The translations under genes and the position numbers were made by a program. A DNA stretch of 64,000 nt from Daphnia pulex (lineage: Eukaryota > Arthropoda > Branchiopoda > Diplostraca > Daphniidae): assembly GCF_021134715.1 (NCBI RefSeq), contig NC_060023.1:5518001-5582000 (forward strand). Direction: 5' to 3'. The notes beneath the pieces were generated by a model, which had not been told where the DNA came from, did no database searches, and saw only the letters and a list, made by a program, of their open reading frames with translations. Every line of letters begins with the position of its first letter. Position 1 is the stretch's first letter. Positions 35,333-47,411 of the stretch are shown here, in pieces.

Positions 35333-36742
35333 ATGTCAAAAGCCAGAGGACCCATACCGTCAACCTTCACGAAAAGGAACATCCCGCTGGTAAAGCTGAA
35401 TGAAATTTCAACCTACAGCCAAAAGTAAGTATCATCTAACGTGTCGATGACTTTGTTTTTATTGGTGAGTTTATTCAAATTATAATAATTCAACTGTTTG
35501 TTTTTTATTTATAGAATACGATTAATTGGACGTGTGGTATACGTTTCGTCCCTTATAAGAAACCTCACCGGAAAAAAAAACTACCATGCTGAGGATGGTT
35601 CTGAAAGACGAAACAAAGGAAATTTTCGGAATCTGTTATGCCAAATTGGCCAACGATTGGGCAAAACATCTTTACGTAAGAAAACATTCTTTTAATTCAT
35701 TTACAACAACTGTAATATAATTCGTTTTTTCTTTCTTTACAGATGGATGCCGTCTACGAGTTTCAGCTAATCCAAGCATCGAATACGGATTTAAAAATTG
35801 TTTCGGAATACAACGAACAATTGCGCATCAATTTCAACTTTGATGCTAAATTAAGTTACTCAATACTTTAAAATATATTTTCACATATCTCTGATACTAT
35901 TGTTTTCTTTATTTTTCCCACATTACAGAAGATTCGAAATCTCCGTCCAGCGATTAACATCCCGGACATGGAGTACACCAAACTAGCATCCGTTTGGGAG
36001 GACGGAAGCCAACAAACGTTTTAAGTAAGTACGGGTTAACGACATTAGAAAACAACTAAGATAAAAAAACGTACTAACATGTTCATCTTTCCCTTCTTAT
36101 CTTTCATTTCTCTTTTCCAGATATCATCGGACAACTAGTGAGCTGCCTCGACCCCGTCAGACCCAGAAGCCGGCTACGACAACATTCAGCAAGACTACGT
36201 GATTCAAGACGCAACAAAACAAGTAAGCTATTTTTAAAAACCATTTACACAACCAGCATTTTACACTAACCACTATCTTAATGTTAACAGGTAGCGATGA
36301 CCATCAAAGGCGATATGCTGTTCAAAAAACTAAAGTTTTTCCAAAGCCGTACATCCAAGGAACCAGTCATCATCCGGATAACACGGGACAATCCCATCAG
36401 CAATGATGAAGGGGAATTCCTTTTGTCGACGAGCAAGAATCAAACGTAGAGGTAGTAGAGGAATCAAAAATATTAAAAAAATTCAACTTAACATTTAATT
36501 TCCATTCAAATTTAGGTCTTATTACAATCCTCTACTCTTTATAAAACATTCACGGGCGACGGCGACAGCAGCCAAAACAGTTTGGTAGAAAAAAGAAAAA
36601 TGGAGGAGGCGAACATCGAAGAACCAGAAAACAAGAAAAAATATGCGAATGAAAAATGTCGACAGAAAATGTATCCCATATCATTGCCGAATTTTGAAAA
36701 ATTAAAAACCTTTAACCTTGTATGCTCCGTAAAAAAACTCTG
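35333..36742 (+). pseudogene. RPA-like single-strand DNA-binding gene of the Helitron
   Basis: Replication protein A large-subunit homologues bind single-stranded DNA through OB folds. ATG at 35333 opens exon 1 (PLVKLNEISTYSQ), followed by GTAAGT. Exon 2 (35515-35675) has RLIGRVVYVSSLIRNLTGKK and, after a one-base slip in an A9 run near 35573-35581, MVLKDETKEIFGICYAKLAN. Exon 3 (from 35743) reads MDAVYEFQLIQASNTDLKIV. Exon 4 (from 35929) reads INIPDMEYTKLASVWEDGS. Exons from about 36121 and 36291 give IIGQLVSCLDP and a basic stretch. The last (about 36516-36742) ends in a lysine/glutamate-rich tail. This order matches an RPA1 OB-fold domain and the start of the next. Apart from the A9 slip and a stop before the fourth donor, it reads well. 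Confidence 0.68.
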
Positions 36743-36744
36743 AG

Positions 36745-39700
36745 AGTTGGCTAATTCATTGGCGTGTTACACAGAAATAAAATATTTCACAAATTGTCGA
36801 GAAATGTCTCTTTACTTCCTTTTCATAGTCCATGGCAACGAAATTCAAGAAAAAAATCAATATCGAACGGTTTCTTGCAAGCTAAACGGAAAGTTGCTTT
36901 TTAAAAATAAGAACTTGTTTTTTTGTTATTTAGACGTACACCTCATAGTGGCCAACATACATGAATGCAACCATTTATTTTTAAAAAAGCTCCCTCTACC
37001 GTTGTTATGCAATGGAATATCCCAATCTACATTAAACCGGATTGCCAATATACTCTGAAAGTGGAATCATTTATTGTTTAAAAGCCGTCAGAAAAGCGCC
37101 CTCTACCGGAAACATGCAGGGAAAAACGGAAGGCCGACATTTCTGAAAACACAATAATATTTTTTTTAAAGGAAAAAAACGTCCAAAGCGCCCTCTACCA
37201 AAAAAATGCAAGGAAAGAAACAAAACAACGGATGTAGCGCTATTCCTAAAAAAAGAATTGGTTATTTTAAGAATGACGCAAAAAACAACCTTTTATATAT
37301 AAAGAAAATATATAAAGAAAAAATGCAAAAAGTGGCGTCATCGGACATCAAATCGAGCTTAGCAAGGACTCGACAGAACAAGGAAGAACAATCTCCATCA
37401 ACCAGCAGAGAATTCCGATGTGCCAACTCTTGTCCACCAACAAGTGTTACACGGCTTCGGTTTTATACTGGGAAGATAACGCGGACTATATACAAGAAGG
37501 GGGTGGATGGTCACGACTTTTCATCGAGACCCACCTTTTCGTATATAGTGACCAACGTGCATTGTTCCTGAATACATACTCACTTTCCCCGAGATTTGAA
37601 CTCGGGCCCTCTCTTATGGTTGACATACTCATTAACCAACCATCTGATAGGGTACATATAATCATATTAAAAAAAGTAGTCTTTTTTATTACTATTTTTT
37701 TAAATTAATTTTTTTTTTCTTGTTTGTCGATGATTTCGATTTTAGGTCAATAATTACTTCACCCGTACCGGAAATTGAACTCGGTAACTAATGAATTTAA
37801 AAATAAATTCATAAAAAGGTCGGACCTACAGGGAAACTCACGAGCGAAGTAGTTTTCGTATTAATTACTCTGTGATCGGAGTTTCAGACTCCTGGTATGT
37901 TTCAGTGTTTATTTAAATGGTTAAATCTCTTTATCACTTTTAAATCACTTTAAAAACTATATTACGAAATCAAGACTGTTCAAGGTAGTATGTCTTTCCA
38001 TTATCGTGTGATTCTTACCCTTGAACAGCATCCCCCCTTTATGCTTTCGTGCAGCGAGTCGCCGCGTTAGCAGATCTCATTGAGCCTTATTTAAAATGGT
38101 TTTATCCAAATTTTATTATTAATTCAAACAATTTGATAACTTAAATCGATTCATTTGATTTAATCCAACATTTTTCAGTAGAAATTATTAATAACATTTT
38201 GCTTGTTTGCCAATGGATTCGATAAATAATTAATTCACGGCTTCACCCGTAATGGGAATCGAACACTGGACCATTCGTGTGCCAGGCATACTCGCTCTCA
38301 CAACGCCTCCTGTGGATTGCAAAATGATTGAAACAAAAGCAAGTTATACGTTCATCGTCAAAACATGGCGCTGCTCTTCACAAAGATATCTGAAAATGCT
38401 ACTACTGATATATATGTTAATAGTAAAATTAGAGAAAGACATAAAAAAACCATACTAACCTAAAAATTTTTATTTCATTACTTTGAAAATATAATAATTA
38501 AAAACAATTCAGAAAAGGTCGGACCTAGAGGGAAACTCGCGAGCGAAGCGAGAGGTCGGATTAAAAAGGCGTATTTTTGAGCTACACGTATAGAAACTTT
38601 CAGCCACGACTGTATACAAAAAATAGATAAAACATGAATAACGTTAAAGTGTAAGGCCAGGCGTATTTAACAAACAATCCTCGACTCAACTGCACCGATT
38701 TCCCCCCCATTTTTCCCATTCTGCTATGGGATATGAAAATTAAAAAAAAAAATACAGGATTGTTCATTTTTCCAAATTTGATTTCCTTATTTTCACGGAT
38801 TGTAAAAATTCCCTGTCTTTCAGGAGATATTTAACTTTGAAATTCCTTTTTCTTTATTTCGTCAATTTACGTGAGTGTAGTATCCTTTTGGAGGGAAAAG
38901 GGGCAAGGGGAAAAACTAATTTATTCAAAAGTTGTCTCGGCCATCCCTCTGTACAAATCCAAAAGGAATTTATATTCCGGATTTGATAGTTATTAATAAT
39001 TAAGTAGAGGGCTCATTTGGCCAGTTTCACCCAGACTAGCCACCATTTTTTTAACGGTCCCTCGCGCTCCTGGCGGATGAGAGCCGAAGTTCTCGGTCTT
39101 CATAGTAAAGAGCTCGGTACTTATTGTCCCAAAGTACGGAAAATCAACTTTGGTCGATGGAGTGTAAGGTATTTACTTTTCCATACTTTTTAAAACCCTA
39201 TAGATGCAAGATTAAATTTTCAAATTTTCTCATTGGATTTCATGATAACATGATAAAATTCGAAGATTCAGTATAACGAGAGTCATCCCAATATAGACCT
39301 TATTAAGATCCAAAGGTATGAGTCAAGCTGACCCCTTAGCGGCGCGTTGCAGTGTGAAGGGGTGCCGTGAACAGCAGATTTTTATTTGGCTCGCCCGATG
39401 TGGTTGCAAGCCAGGCTTTTCGGGTTAATCCTGCCTGAGGGAAGAAAAGGGAGGAAAGGAAAGAATGAAAAAAAGAGGGGACCAGACTTTCCTTTTCTAC
39501 CTTTTTAAAATTAAAATATACTTGACATCAACACCGAAAAATGTCAATAACTGTTGTATAATATAAAAAAGATGAACGATACACTTAATAAAGTTGATGG
39601 ATGCTCATATAAAACAATAAGTTTAACGTAAAATGTTAAATTTAAGCGAAAAAACCTTCCTTTCCGTATACTTCTCCATGGAAAGTATGACTGACCCGGA

Positions 39701-39900
39701 CAGCCAGCGCACCAAGCGGATGCCCCAATTTTATTTTCAAGAATTAGCAGACGAAACGTCAAAATCGGGTCTAGCAGACGACAGTTAGTAGACCTCTTAT
39801 TTATAGATCATGATTCGTTCTTTCGAGCTGGAGAGGAAACTCAAAACAGCAAAAAGAGCAACAGCAGGAAACACTTAGTTTGAACTAGAAACAGAATAAA
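36745..39900. other. Non-coding DNA with tRNA-like and hairpin repeats
   Basis: No protein gene was found. GCGCCCTCTACC recurs near 37097 and 37190, with a related copy near 36990. Three minus-strand segments (about 37590-37660, 37755-37790, 38240-38300) look like tRNA T-arms. AGGTCGGACCTA-x-AGGGAAACTC-x-CGAGCGAAG occurs at about 37817 and again at about 38516, the second time completing a CTCGC...GCGAG hairpin. These may be SINE or Helitron-end repeats. Confidence 0.45.
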
Positions 39901-41130
39901 AAAGAGTTAAGTGGTTGGGTCCAGCTTTGGATTCAAGAATATTTTTCACGTGATCCAGGTCAGCCGGATCGTTAACGCGGACAATGATGCTATTTCTCTT
40001 CGATCAAATGAGGGCGGGAACCGAGCCACATCCACACCGGAATCAAGAAGTTTCTCAATCCCAGCTAAGGAAATACGGTCGGCAAGTGCCGATCCGACGG
40101 CGAAGTTGGCTATTAGGACAGGTGCTTGCCAAACTCTTGTGGCTGGGGTATAGGAAAGTATAGCCTTTGTATGCAGAAAGCCCAGGACGCCGGATTGCTG
40201 AGGCTCAGTAGAAGAGGTTGAGGGAGAGGCGCGATTAACGTAACGAATATTTATTGCCTTGGCAAACGTAAAGCTCAACGTTGAGCAGCATAGCCTTTGC
40301 AGCTTCGTGACGCAATCATGTTAGAGATTGATAGCAGCTCGGAGTTTGGCACTGATGGCTTCTTTGCTTGGCGAGTCAAGCTGTGCGAGTTTTTTGTCTT
40401 CGGTAATGCTGGATAGGTCCTCGTAGCGGACTTTCTTGGATGCAGACAGACCCTCCTACATACTGCTGTCGGTGGATAGCAGGCTTTTGGAGTTGTGTCT
40501 GGTCGTGGGTGTTGAAAAAATGTCAGGGTCTCCTCCAGCAGAGTCGATGCCTTCTGAGAGGCAACTCAACTCAACTCAACATGAGCCTACTGTTTGCTGG
40601 CTTCTTCTGGGAGGCTTGGAAGCATGGCTTGCTGCAAAATTTCCCTGAGTGCTTTTTGTGGAGTTGGAACAATGATTGAGACACGTCTAATCTAGCAAAC
40701 GGTAAAAATTTTGCTGAGAGCACGGAGGCCCCTTCGCGGAAGAGGGTTGAATTACTGCCGAGATCGATCAACACAGTCATCGGCACTAGCTACCGCTACC
40801 CATCTGAGACTACGGCTTCCAGCTGGATGACTCCAAACGCGATCAATTCCGCCTCTATCCACAACATGATGGGACTTCACTTATCGATGGGCGGATGCAT
40901 TAAGCTGCAGTGGATGATGAGGTGATTCGCAGCTTCCAGCATTGTAGGCTGCACGGTGACTGCGAGGTAACGAGCGACGTGACGCACGCCAAAAAACACA
41001 GACGAGCCCTCGACCTATCACAAAAGTTGTCCGCTCGCTTACTGAGAGAGCTTTTAAGAAGGTAAAAGTTGGATGGTTATTATTGCCTTTGCACTTAAAA
41101 CAAAGGTCGGTTAGACTACCAACCTTTGTC
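39900..41130 (-). mobile_element. BEL/Pao gag-protease fragment
   Basis: On the minus strand, LTDLCFKCKGNNNHPTF near 41110-41060 is a damaged CCHC zinc knuckle. TVLIDLGSNSTLFREG near 40770-40730 is an aspartic protease loop of the D-x-GS-x-S type used by BEL/Pao elements, with S in place of the usual T/S-G order. A stretch near 40400-40330 reads LAQLDSPSKEAISAKLRAAI. Frames change between these pieces. No reverse transcriptase is present, so this is a 5' fragment. Assignment is moderate because it rests on two short motifs in the right order. Confidence 0.5.
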
Positions 41131-42321
41131 CTACCGACTTGTGTGCAACAGTTTTGATTTCTTGTCGTGTAGAAGATCTACCACCGTTATATATCTGCAC
41201 ATTGTTTTTTTCCAGGATGATTCAGCTGTTGTTGTGGTTGCCTTGAAGAGTTGCTTGGCTTCTAATGGTCGGCTGCAATTGAATATGGGTTTTCGTTGGC
41301 AGAGGCCCGTGCACCCAACTATACACCAAACTTATTCATTGTCCAACTTCCAGGCCGACTCGGTTGCCGTAATTTCATGAGAACCGGTCTTCAATCTAGA
41401 GTTTCTGTGCCAGGCGCTCGATGTCACCATGGCCCGATTCTTCTACGCCACTACAATTAAGAAGCAGTGCCCCAATCTACTCTGCATAACCACGGAAGGA
41501 TGTCGGGTCCCCGCCTTTCAGGGCTTGGAGGCATCTCCGTTTCCTTGCCCGGGGCTTAGAGTTGAGCGGCCAGCATCATCATCATCATCATCGCCGTTCG
41601 GCTGCCACACGTTTTCTTAAACCGACACAAAAGCATCTTTGTAGGTTCTTTCACCATCGCCGAGTTCACAGATGATGTTCACCTGCCATTCCTCTTCAAA
41701 TGACCAATTGTTCACCTTAGACTTTCTGGTGTGATGTACAAAAGCATGAAAAGCTCCATACATTCAAACCAGTCTACCGCTCGTCCGACATAAATTTATA
41801 AATTCATGCGTAACGATGAAGGACAATTCAAATTAGAAATCAAAATCATGATTGATACATTGATTTTTCTATATTTTTTTTATTGATTGATTTTTATTTA
41901 AGTTACATTTTTTATTGATCTTCCGAACACTAACTAAAAGTGTTCACCATATTGTCACGTGGAGATCACGTGACACACCCCGCGCTCATCTCCTTTCTTG
42001 GAAACAAGCAAGGACGAGTGTACGGGTAAATTTGACCTTACTTTGTCTGAATGTCGCTTTAGCATCACAGGACGTTTACACCTTCTCAATTGCTTCGGGG
42101 AAAACAAGCAAGGGCGAATGTACTCAAACTATCGGCCTTGCTTTGTAGTAAATGGTTAAGTGTATCTTCTTCTTTCGTAGAAACAGCATGGGCGGATACA
42201 ACAGGCCTTGCTCAGTAATAAGTCATAAGTGTTATCGGCGTTATTCGTAGAAACAGCAAAGGCGAAAGCACTCGATGATTAAACCTTGCTGTTCGCTTAC
42301 CATAAACAGGCGGTGTAGTGT
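41131..42321. other. Non-coding DNA with stem-loop repeats flanking the P element
   Basis: It includes a CAT/ATC microsatellite near 41575-41592, an inverted CACGTG pair at 41954-41974, and an irregular array of about 80-85-bp units at about 41995-42300. Each unit pairs an ACAAGCAAGG or ACAGCAAAGG arm with a CCTTGCT arm. No gene was found. Confidence 0.5.
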
Positions 42322-42329
42322 CTCTTGTA

Positions 42330-42510
42330 CATGGCCTACTGAAATAACGGCCCAACAGCTCGCTATCTCCCTGTTGCCGAATGGTTCCCAGCCCCTACCC
42401 CTTCCCATCCCCTACTTTTCATAACCAGAGGGTCGTAAGGTACATCAGAAAGTTCCTCATTCCATTTCATCTTTCCGCGGTTTAAAATATTTTTGATCGT
42501 CAGTCTGTTT
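42330..42510 (+). repeat. P element left terminal inverted repeat, about 181 bp
   Basis: It matches 48861-49044 in inverse orientation with few differences, from CATGGCC inward to GATCGTCAGTCTGTTT. Confidence 0.9.
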
Positions 42511-42654
42511 TGTTGGTTTTGTTTTCCTTGCCATCATGCTTGCCATCCGTGGTGATGACTTATTGTCTGTGCATGGTATTCATAAGAAATAAAAAATTGT
42601 TAATTTAAAAATTATATGTATTGATGTCCTTAATTTCAATTAATTATTATTTTT

Positions 42655-43665
42655 TCTTTTAGGCATGTACAACAATTACAAATGTGGACAGGGAACCATA
42701 ATCTGACTGAATGATAGATTGAAATCTGTACCCTCCATTAAGGTTTGGATTACTGGTTGCTTTTAGTTAACTTGAATATCTAGTTATTAATCAATTTATT
42801 CTCAAAATTAGGTAACTTCAAGTGATAAAACAGTGAGCTCTTTTATTGCTCGTGACTTACATCAACATTCTACATCCACTCCTCATTCTATCACAATCAG
42901 TTGTTCACGAATGAAATCAACATTCTAAATTCACTTTTTTTTTACACTTTGAGTGGTGATGTGGGCTACGACTTCTATCTGTAAGCCTGTTTGACTTTTA
43001 GTGAAGTCGAGTTTAGTTGAATGTCAAGTTATTAATCATTGTGATTCAGTACTAGGCAACTACAAGTTATACCAGAAAGGATTCCCTCTGACTCAACGGT
43101 CTCATGACGGATACAAAAGTGGATCCACTTCTCATTCTAACACCCTACATGGAAATTCAGAATTGTTTGTTTTCCTTGTAAGCATTATTTGCTTTTCGTT
43201 TTGTTCAATATAAAGTTATTAATCGTTGTGTTTGAATAACAGGCAACAACAAGCTATACAACAGTGTGGACTCCTTCTTCGGTCGTGGCTGAGATCAACA
43301 TGGTAGATCAACTTCTCTATATAACACACTCAGTGGTGATCTTGACTTCACAGTCATTTGTACCATCCGTAAGCGTTATTATGGTTTCAATCGGTTCTGG
43401 TAATTACACTTCTCATCCTAACGCCATCCCACTTACTTTTTATTTTCTTATCTCTCCGTAAGCATCAATTGATTTTAGAATAGTTGAATGCAAAGTTTTT
43501 ATTCATTGTGATTTAATTCAAGGCAACTACAAGTAAACAACAGTATATCCTTCTTTCGATTAAGACTTACATCAAAATTCTATATCCATTCCATCTCTGT
43601 TATTTACAATTGTCTCTTCTGAAGCATTATTTGCTTTGATTTTAGTTGAAAATTAAGTTGTTAGA
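42655..43665 (+). repeat. Inverted, decayed copy of the P-element exon array
   Basis: On the plus strand this stretch repeats, in order, the same landmarks that the minus strand shows at 48374-47400: GCATGTACAACAA...ACCCTCCATTAAG|GTTTGGATTACTGG, then CTCAAAATTAG|GTAACTTCAAGTGATAAAAC, then several units with (A/T)AG|GCAACTACAAG...CATTCTAACxxC...|GTAAGC spaced by 170-200 bp. Stops and indels are frequent (for example GAACCATAA in the exon-2 copy), so it is not coding. It lies beyond the stop codon of the transposase on the opposite strand. Confidence 0.8.
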
Positions 43666-46027
43666 CATTTTGGTAAAAACAAATATTGTTTCAATTTTTT
43701 GAATTTATTGTAGGAATACAAAGAAATGCTACAACCGATTTACTTCTGAAGTTTCAATACCTTCCTCTTTTGTGGTTTGTTGCAAACAATTGGTACTTTT
43801 TCGAATCGTACCCGAAATCTTTTTTCCTCAGTCCGTAAAACCGCAAAAAAAACTTTTACAGACAAACGTTGTAAAAAAAAGTGCTATGTTTCCCGTTGTC
43901 ACAACATTTAAATTCGTCGCATTTTGACAAAATAGGAACTACAAATGCAACTAAATCATCCACAATTTTGCTGCACTTACGTATTTGTGGAAATAGTTGT
44001 CGGAAATATTGATAGACAGTCCACATTCTATAGGTAACCGGTTCACAGGGATATTTTAAACCACTGCGATCTGGAAAGTAAAAAAGAAATGTAAAATGAT
44101 ATATTATAATAAATAATGAAAAGTGGCCAACAACATTACCTAGATGTTTCACTAAACGTAGATATCTTGCATTGCAAGTTGCAGTAACTAATTTGGTGTA
44201 GCAATTAATGCAATGCAATAATCCTCCAGTTGCCCATATTTGAATATTGTGTAGCCAGTTATATAATCACACGATAAGGCATCAGGAATAAATGGTACGT
44301 GATCTATTTGAAAAGATATTTCTTTATATAAAATCACATAATGAAATGGGATAAACATCAAACCTGGAGAACATGTTAGACTTTTTGACAAATTTTCATT
44401 TGGTTTTTCTGTCATTCTTAACACATCTCTTGCTCTCACCCTAGTGCATTTCGTATTTCGTTCAGTTATAAGTTGTTCCGATTTCTTTAAAATCGCCTCA
44501 CTTATTAAAGGAGTGTTGCATTGCATGGAGGTCATAGCCAATTGCGTTCTACTTATCCTCTCAATTGCACTGAGAGCGTGACCAACGGCAGGACTGTCAT
44601 TGTTTCCGCAATAGTTGCGTACTGCGCCATGGAAGCGCTCAATGTTGTCTGTTGAGAACCTTCTTGTGAGGACAAACTGGAGACCGCCGTTCAACAAATA
44701 CTTAATAAAATTGGCTGTGGAGCGAGACGTCAAAATAATCGCATCTAGAGTTTCCTTCGTGAAGCATTCTAGTGCATTACTTTTCATTTTATTCCAGTGT
44801 TTTAACATTTTCGGTATTTCTTCATCCAACTCATATAGTCTTTCATCATTGGTATCTGAGAATGGTTTTTTTCATTTCCAGCCTTTGCTGGTAATGTTGA
44901 GTCAAATTACACACATCATGGTAATTGAACCATTTCCAGAAAAACTCCAAAAAATCTGTGAGTGCTTCTACATTTTCAAAACCAATTTGGTACATGTCGC
45001 TCATACATCGCAAGGCTGCAACCAACTCCGGTCGGAATATGTCTCTTGCATAACATACTTTCATCCGTTCAAAATTCGTCGGATCAATATGTCTTCTAGT
45101 AAGAAAACGACAAAGAGGTAAACCATTTTCAATTGTTTTGACGAAAAGCAGCTTGATAATCGAAAAATCAAGCCTGGTTTCATTCCATTTCAATTGCCGA
45201 TCGATTAGTTGATTTCTGACATTCTTCAAAATATGTGTATAGTCATAAGAAACAAACAAAATCCTTGATGGATCTGCCGGGTGAGTAACTTGGAAATCGT
45301 TATTGTCAGCTTCTCTTTTAAGCAGTTTAAATAGTTTAACGTTCACTTTGGCATTGTCGGCCACCAGCCGTTCTACTATGAAGCCAATTTCTTCAAGCTT
45401 CTTTTTGACGTGTACGGTTAGGAAAAATAACTGTTTTCCAGTAAATTTTGCGACCGGCCAACTTCCAGCTAGCGCCGAATACTTCTTGGTGATACCGGTA
45501 ATTAAAAAAATTGATTAAACTGTTTGCTAAAACCGGAGCTCCAGTACTTTTCACATCATTGTCGTCTTTCAAGAACGCAGCCTCTTCTGAGATTTTCCCA
45601 CCGTCACAGTCTATTCCTTTCCCATCATTTTCTTCTGAGTCTTCTTCGTCTGATTGTTCTTCATTTTCTTCTTCGAAAATTGCGTTCCAGTCCTCATCGG
45701 TTATTAAAACACCACCGAAGTCTACTTCACCAACGAATTTCTGTCTTGATTGCATCCATAGTAACAAGGCTTTGCAAGCCATTTCATCAATTTCTATGGA
45801 GATCCTTCTTTCGTGTGGCTGTGTAAGACTTTTGAGAAGCATCTTTAGTCGCGCAATGTTTACATTTGTTAATCCGACCTCTCCTTGTGTAGTTCCTGTG
45901 TAGCTTATAATAGTGGTTCTGCAAGGGAGCGTGAGGATGTTATGCGCTCTCAAGAAGTTGTACAACGTTGGACTTCGTCCCTGCAAGGCGATTGAGTATT
46001 TCAAGGTCCATTGACAATATCTGATTG

Positions 46028-46259
46028 TAGGGGAGACTGGAGTATGCCAGGACACCGGGTCAAGAGGGACAGTAGGGGGAAAATAGAAGATTTTAATAAA
46101 ATTCAAAACATTTTTAGTATGTTATTTAGATACATGCCATCTAATTTGGCATGTATCTAAAGCTCATACTAAAAATGTTTTGAATTTTATTAAAATCTTC
46201 TATTTTCCCCCCTACTGTCCCTCTTGACCCGGTGTCCCGGCATACTCCAGTCTCCCCTA
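46028..46259. mobile_element. 228-bp hairpin MITE inside the transposase exon
   Basis: 46030-46257 is a near-perfect palindrome beginning GGGGAGACTGGAGTATGCC and ending with its inverse, flanked by TA on both sides (46028-46029 and 46258-46259). Arms are about 108 bp with a short centre around TTAGATACATGCCATCTAA. Removing it and one TA restores a continuous transposase frame across GATAGCTGTA|CAATCAG. A TA duplication and this structure fit a Tc1/mariner-type MITE. Confidence 0.88.
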
Positions 46260-47411
46260 CAGCTATCTTTATTGAAGTTCAAGAGCTAACAAAAACAAAA
46301 ATAAGTTTTAAAAAATGTTTTGTTAATCAACGGAAAAATTTCAATTACCTGGCATAACAGAAATGAAGCTTTTGCATGTTGTTCAGACTGCTTGTCAAGT
46401 TCTTCTTCAAAAACACTCACCAACGATTTAATTGCAGCTGTCATCCGCTTATCCAATTTGCATAGCTTGATTGTTTGTAATCCTACTAAGTTTTCCAACT
46501 TCTTTATCTCCTTTTCAAGATTTACGACTTGATGACGAAGCTTGCGAACAAACATTCTGTTGTTAGTTAAAGACTCTTTAGACAAAATTTTCTTCTTTTT
46601 TTTCTTTATATTCCTTTGGCTCCTTAGTCACTTCATTGGTGTTGTTACTTGAATCCACTTCTTTTACAGCAATCTTAAGACAATTAGAATTCAGAATTGA
46701 TATCAAATCATTCCCGATAATACCGACCGGTTTACATGTGTTGCAGAACCGCACAAGTTTCCGTATACCGTTTGGTATATTTCTATGAATCCACTCAAGC
46801 ATATCAAAGATTTTCAACATGGCCTAAAATGAAAACATTATTGTTACATTACCTTAAACACTTGAAATAATTCTGAACAATTTAATTACCTTATTCACTT
46901 GATCATTCGCAATAATTTTCGCCAACACAAATGACGTTAGCAATTTAAGCAATCTAGTTTCATCCACTTCCAGTTCGGAATCAACTGCTTCCATCACTAT
47001 TGAATAAACCAGTTCGTTATGAAAGCTTTCTACTTGTAACTCGTGAAGGTGACTAATGGCGGCATGACTATCGCCTGTTTTCTTGTAGTTTTGTAATATC
47101 AGGAAAATTTCACGGTTAAATGAAGTGACTGGATCTGGAATCATGTTCGATGACAACTCGGGAAATCGGCAATCATCAATCTCTGACGGCTGTGAGATTG
47201 AATTGCTGTTTGGATGTAAAAGCGAATCTTCTTTTAAAAATTTGGCTGAATTATCTAAATCAAGAATTGAAGAATCCAAAAGATGGACAACGCTGGAATC
47301 AATTCCTATGTCATTTGAGAAGGGGTGTTGTATCTTTTGGAGTTACCTACAATTAAAAGACAATTATTATTAACTTAATTTTCAACTAAAATTTAAGCAA
47401 TTAAGGATTAC

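Larger units (their letters stand above)
27436..36742 (+). mobile_element. Helitron with Rep-helicase and an RPA-like gene, decayed
   Basis: Helitrons replicate by rolling circle using a HUH-nuclease/helicase protein, and many also encode a single-strand-binding RPA-like protein. This window has both, in order on the plus strand: an N-terminal region with introns, a DUF6570-like cysteine domain, a Helitron_like_N/Rep domain, a Pif1-like helicase, and a separate RPA-like gene. The coordinates cover the recognisable coding part only. I could not fix the 5' TC end or the 3' CTRR end. A hairpin-like CTCGCGAGCGAAGCGAG at about 38538-38554 may be a terminus. Confidence 0.82.

Noticed and set aside
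37590..37660. A functional tRNA gene on the minus strand
   Set aside because: The T-arm is convincing but no matching acceptor stem or proper anticodon arm can be drawn.
45511..45903. Serine-rich plus-strand ORF of 130 codons
   Set aside because: It is the antisense of the acidic region of the P transposase; the serines are complements of Glu/Asp codons.
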